DNA from: an uncultured Oscillibacter sp.
GTDB lineage: Bacteria > Bacillota > Clostridia > Oscillospirales > Oscillospiraceae
Direction: 5' to 3'
DNA: 64,000 nt
Assembly: GCA_910577405.1 (NCBI GenBank)
Contig: CAJTMG010000017.1
Span: forward strand, 11,269-75,268
Shown here: piece after piece, positions 60,706 through 64,000 of the stretch
Layout: each line of letters starts with the position of its first letter
Numbering within the stretch: position 1 is the stretch's first letter
The notes under the pieces: model-generated
What the model saw: only the letters and a program-made list of their open reading frames with translations
Told to the model about the DNA's origin: nothing
Database searches by the model: none
Translations under genes and position numbers: made by a program

Positions 60706-61308
60706 GTGCGCAAGTGGAACATCTGCGTACCAATGATGACCCTGCTGCTGATGCTGACAGCCTGCGGCGGCGGGGAAACGGGTCCGGCGGTGGATTTGCG
60801 GGACCAGTACCACGACTGCGGCGGCTGCGAGATGGAGGCCGTGGTGCGCTGTGAACAGGAGGGCCTTGCGTGGGAAGCGTCCCTGCGGTGCGTCTACTCC
60901 CCCGACGGACCCAGTACGGTGGAGGTGCTGGCCCCGGAGGAAATCGCGGGCATAAAGGCTATTGTGGACGAGTCCGAATGGTCCCTGGAGTACGAGGGCG
61001 ATGTGCTGAACGCGGGGCCTCTGAGCCGTGAGGAAATCAGTCCCGCCGTCTGCCTGCCCCGACTGATGAGCGCCCTCCGGGACGGCTGGCTGCTGGAGGA
61101 AAATCAGGAGGATTGGAACGGCGTCCCCTGCCAGCGGGTGACCGTGGACCAGAGCGGCCGGCAGGATGGCAAAATTATCTCCACCCTTTGGCTGAACCTT
61201 GATGGCGCCGCTCCTGTCAGAGGTGAAATCTCCGTGGACGGCATCACTATCCTGACCGCCGATTTTACCGCCTTCTCCTTTTTCAATCATACGGAGAATC
61301 CAGAATGA
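60706..61308 (+). CDS. Lipoprotein of unknown function
   Basis: A 200-residue exported lipoprotein. The signal ends in MLTAC with C20 as the lipid anchor, followed by a Gly linker. The outer part (about 30-200) is strand-rich with CGGCEMEAVVRC, SPAVCLPRLMSALRDG and NGVPCQRVTVDQ, resembling LolA-type or DUF-class lipid-binding barrels by eye. GTG start at 60706 after GGGAGG. Probably co-transcribed with nnr. Confidence 0.8.
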   Translation: MRKWNICVPMMTLLLMLTACGGGETGPAVDLRDQYHDCGGCEMEAVVRCEQEGLAWEASLRCVYSPDGPSTVEVLAPEEIAGIKAIVDESEWSLEYEGDVLNAGPLSREEISPAVCLPRLMSALRDGWLLEENQEDWNGVPCQRVTVDQSGRQDGKIISTLWLNLDGAAPVRGEISVDGITILTADFTAFSFFNHTENPE

Positions 61309-61567
61309 TGGAATTTCTCCCTTTATAGCCGCTTCATTCCTGACTCCATACTCCAAGCCGCTGTCTCCTAGCCCTGTCCCCATCCCTATCCCTTTTCCCT
61401 TATCTGAAAAAAGCGTCACGGCCGGCGGAGGGGCGCATAGGATGAACCGGGGCGTTTTTACAGAAGGGGGTATAAATTCCGGACCTGCGTGGGAGAATGA
61501 AAGTGGCCTCACCGAAGGGGATTGACCTTTCGGAGACGGGTACTTCTTTCGGCGGAGTGTGAACTTT

Positions 61568-61936
61568 GTGGATACGAGTGTCAAGCGCGGCGATATTTAC
61601 TATGCCGATCTCTCCCCGGTAGTGGGCAGCGAGCAGGGCGGAGTCCGGCCAGTCCTCATTATTCAGAACGATACCGGCAACCGCTACAGCCCTACTGTCA
61701 TCGCGGCGGCGATTACGTCCCAGACAGGCAAAACAAGGCTGCCGACACATATTGACCTGCCCGTGGACCAGAGCTGCGGCCTGAGCAGAGATTCCGTTGT
61801 GCTTCTTGAACAGGTCCGTACCCTGGACAAGAAGCGTTTGCGGGAGCGGATGGGTCATGTGGAGGAAAATGTGATGTCTAAGGTCGATACTGCAATCGCG
61901 GTGAGCTTCGGCCTGCCCCACGACCAGTTGGTTTGA
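61568..61936 (+). CDS. mazF: MazF/PemK-type endoribonuclease toxin
   Basis: A 122-residue mRNA interferase of the EndoA/MazF type. Signatures: VKRGDIYYADLSPVVGSEQG, GGVRPVLIIQND, and TVIAAAITSQ (catalytic R and T/S positions present). The start is GTG 61568 with GGCGGAG ten bases upstream. The usual partner (ndoAI/MazE RHH antitoxin) and alr are absent from the 260 bases before it and nearby, so it looks solitary. Confidence 0.88.
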   Translation: MDTSVKRGDIYYADLSPVVGSEQGGVRPVLIIQNDTGNRYSPTVIAAAITSQTGKTRLPTHIDLPVDQSCGLSRDSVVLLEQVRTLDKKRLRERMGHVEENVMSKVDTAIAVSFGLPHDQLV

Positions 61937-62089
61937 ATCTGCGCTGAATCCTACAGTCCTGATTCAGCAGGGGATTGGGAATGATCCCGTGCCTGGAAGC
62001 CTCTTTCAGGTCCGGGACTTTCCTGATTCTCAGCTCAATTGCCGGTTCTTAACCCAACTCCATAATTCCTGACTAAGACGGAGGTACAT

Positions 62090-62575
62090 ATGAAGAAAGA
62101 GAAAGACAGATGGTTTCTGCGGCTGCTGGCTTTGCTGGCCCTGGGCGGCTTGCTTTCCACGGCGGCGTTCGCGGCGGAGGCTGGTTCGTCCTCTGACCCG
62201 CTGGTGACCTTGAGCTACCTGAATAATACCTTTTTGAATCAGATTCTTCAGACCGTAGACCAGAAAATCGACGCCAGAACCGGTCAGAATACCATCCCCG
62301 CTGGAAACGATACCGCCGCGTTTGAAGTCGTCGCTCTCTCCGGTGGACAAACCCTGACAGGCACGCTGGGCTGCGAGGTCCTGCTCCGGATTGGCAGCGC
62401 CTCCTGTGTCGCGTCCTCTGAACCCGGGCTTGTGGATGAAACCAGCGGCGGGTCCCTGAGCGGCGGCGGCGTACTGGAACCCAATCACCTTTATCTGATG
62501 ACCGTCGAGGGCCGGGGCGTGCAGGCTTCAGGTTCTGTCACGCTTCTGGTCCGGGGGGATTATTCCATCTCCTGA
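62090..62575 (+). CDS. Secreted protein of unknown function
   Basis: A 161-residue exported protein with a signal peptide (about 1-29, ending AFA). The mature part begins SSSDPLVTLSYLNNTFLNQI, a DPLVTxSY motif seen in other clostridial surface and spore-related proteins, followed by a strand-rich region with SGGQTLTGTLGCEVLLRIGS. ATG follows GGAGG. No membrane anchor. Function unknown. Confidence 0.72.
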   Translation: MKKEKDRWFLRLLALLALGGLLSTAAFAAEAGSSSDPLVTLSYLNNTFLNQILQTVDQKIDARTGQNTIPAGNDTAAFEVVALSGGQTLTGTLGCEVLLRIGSASCVASSEPGLVDETSGGSLSGGGVLEPNHLYLMTVEGRGVQASGSVTLLVRGDYSIS

Positions 62576-62680
62576 ACCGCCCGCGCAGCTTTCAGATATG
62601 AGACAAGCGTTGATTTCAGAAGGACGCGGGAAGAGATCAGAAGCGCGCTGTCAGATGCCCAAAAATATCCTTCCCTATGC

Positions 62681-62718
62681 AAAAAACGCCCTCCCACGAT
62701 GTTCAGGGAAGGGCGTTG
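62681..62718 (-). terminator. Terminator of malQ
   Basis: AACGCCCT (62685-62692) pairs with AGGGCGTT (62710-62717); on the minus strand it ends in TTTTTTG. Confidence 0.8.
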
Positions 62719-62723
62719 TTTGT

Positions 62724-63944
62724 TTATGCTTCGTTCAGGCGTCCATAACGGGCCGTGAACTGCCGGATGGTGGTTTGCAGCTCCGATGAGAGACAGTCTT
62801 CCGTGACACGCCAGAGCCAGTTCGTGCCTACCGTGGACGGCTTGTTGATGCGGCCCCGGTTGTCCAGGCCCAGATAGTCCTGTAACGGAATGACACAGTT
62901 CTTTGCCGCGCTCCGCATGACCAAGGCAATCAGGGGCAGATGAAGGTCCTTTTTCGCCGTGCAGCTGTCGCAGAGATACTCCCGTACCGACTGCCGTTCC
63001 GCGTCCGTGATGCTCTCAAACCAGCCCGCCAGCGTCTCGTTATCGTGGGTCCCCGTATAGGCTACGCTGTTCTCCGGATAGTTGTGGGGAAGATAATCGT
63101 TGGCAGAGCCGGTGTCCCGGGAGTCAAAGGCAAATTCCAGCACCTTCATGCCCGGGAAGCCGCTCTCCCGCACCAGCTGCCGTACCGAGTCCGTCACATA
63201 GCCCAGGTCCTCCGCAATTACCTCGTGCCAGCCCAGGACTTCCTCCGCCCGGCGGAACAGCTCCAGACCGGGTCCCTTCTCCCAATGGCCATGTGTCGCG
63301 TCCGCGGAACCCCAGGGCACGGAGTAGTATTCGTCGAAGCCCCGGAAATGGTCGATGCGGGTCACGTCGTAGAGCCGGAAGCAGTGCCGGAGCCGGGAGA
63401 GCCACCACCTGTAGCCCGTCTCCTTGTGATACTCCCAACGGTACAGCGGATTCCCCCAGAGCTGGCCCGCTGCCGAAAAGCCGTCGGGAGGGCAGCCGGC
63501 TACTGCGGAGGGCTGCTTCCTTTCGTCAAGCTGGAACAGCTCCGGATGCGCCCAGACGTCCGCGCTGTCCATGGCCGCGTATATGGGTATGTCCCCGATG
63601 ATCTGTATCCCCTGCTTGTTTGCGTACGCTTTCAGCTTGCGCCACTGACAGAAGAATTTATACTGCATATACTGCTGGAACTCAATGTTATCGTACAGCT
63701 CCCGGCGGCAGAAGTCCAGCGCGTTTTTTTGGCGCAGACGGACCTCCTCCGCCCATTCCGTCCACGGCGCACCCCCAAAACGGTCCTTGACAGCCATGAA
63801 CAGCGCGTAATCCTCCAGCCACCAGCGGTTTTCCTCCACAAACGCCTGATAGCCCGCGTCCCCTGCAACCCGGCTGTTTTCGTACGCCTTCCGTAAAAGC
63901 GGATACCGGGCCTGATAGAGCTTTTCATAATCGATTCTGTCGGG
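62724..63944 (-). pseudogene. malQ: 4-alpha-glucanotransferase, N-terminus lost
   Basis: MalQ (amylomaltase) of glycoside hydrolase family 77 rearranges maltodextrins. Present parts: IDYEKLYQARYPLL, IIGDIPIYAAMDSADVW, GCPPDGFSAAGQLWGNPLY, RIDHFRGF (nucleophile Asp), IAEDLGY (acid Glu) and GTHDNETLAGWF (third acid). About 110-120 N-terminal residues of normal MalQ are missing: in-frame TAG at 63947-63945 stops the frame just before DRIDYEKLY, and no frame upstream to the window end resembles MalQ. A single-base loss or a breakpoint is possible. A shorter product could start at 63839. Confidence 0.7.
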
Positions 63945-64000
63945 CTATAGCGATAGGTAAGCCTACCGTTTCCGATGTTTCCGGCTTTTCCCCCGCTCCG

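Noticed and set aside
58762..61584. A 940-residue minus-strand open frame
   Set aside because: Antisense to nnr and the following genes, all of which have good starts and known motifs.
1..64000. CRISPR arrays, insertion sequences, prophage or rRNA
   Set aside because: No spaced direct repeats, transposase or integrase motifs, phage structural genes or rRNA sequence were seen on either strand.

Overview
The window looks like chromosome of a high-GC gut Firmicute of the Oscillospiraceae type (the Flavonifractor, Lawsonibacter, Pseudoflavonifractor or Oscillibacter neighbourhood). This is inferred from strong AGGAGG ribosome binding sites, GC-rich genes with AT-rich promoters, pyruvate:ferredoxin oxidoreductase, RNase M5, IreB, a T-box leader near pheST, sortase-built pili and no outer-membrane genes. 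No phage, insertion sequence, CRISPR array or rRNA was seen. The only RNA gene recognised with confidence is tRNA-Ser(GGA).

Layout. 1-760: an AT-rich gap with three clustered DnaA-box matches, a possible replication origin. 0.76-6 kb: a MarR-MATE efflux operon with its operator, a hemolysin III-like membrane protein, a small ribbon-helix-helix (RHH) repressor divergent from an unannotated 55-residue protein, Mn-type superoxide dismutase, and an orphan ParB/Noc-like protein. 6.3-10.7 kb: a VanW/G5 surface protein and an ECF sigma factor with a membrane partner. 10.7-15.1 kb: an acetyltransferase controlled by an RHH protein, an XRE regulator, a CadC-HMA-CadA metal efflux operon and a hotdog thioesterase. 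15.2-19.5 kb: comEC-holA-rnmV and tRNA-Ser.

19.6-33.4 kb is one co-oriented block read right to left: PdxA-like dehydrogenase, a tripartite carboxylate transporter (TctB, TctA, TctC), a PrpR-like sigma-54 activator, an AbrB-type membrane protein, a LarA-like racemase, a split UxaA-type lyase (SAF subunit plus large subunit) and pyruvate:ferredoxin oxidoreductase. A sigma-54 promoter that matches the consensus exactly lies before the first gene, with repeated GAAACA motifs further upstream. Together they suggest uptake of a hydroxy- or sulfo-carboxylate, racemisation, lyase cleavage to pyruvate, and oxidation to acetyl-CoA. The substrate cannot be read from the sequence.

34-37 kb: rpmE, hflX, small regulators and a YigZ protein. 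37.5-47.8 kb is a complete pilus locus read right to left: a BTAD-type regulator with a degenerate cyclase-like tail, two unknown small proteins, signal peptidase I, a 1083-residue tip protein carrying six Cys/His-rich repeats, the main pilin, a class C sortase, a minor pilin and a second sortase.

48-64 kb: an AP2-domain protein, a candidate orphan small RNA, an SH3-NlpC/P60 hydrolase, ireB, then a T-box-led transcript in which a polysaccharide deacetylase precedes pheS and pheT, a CPBP protease, NAD(P)HX repair enzyme, a solitary MazF toxin, secreted proteins of unknown role and a malQ that loses its N-terminus near the window end.
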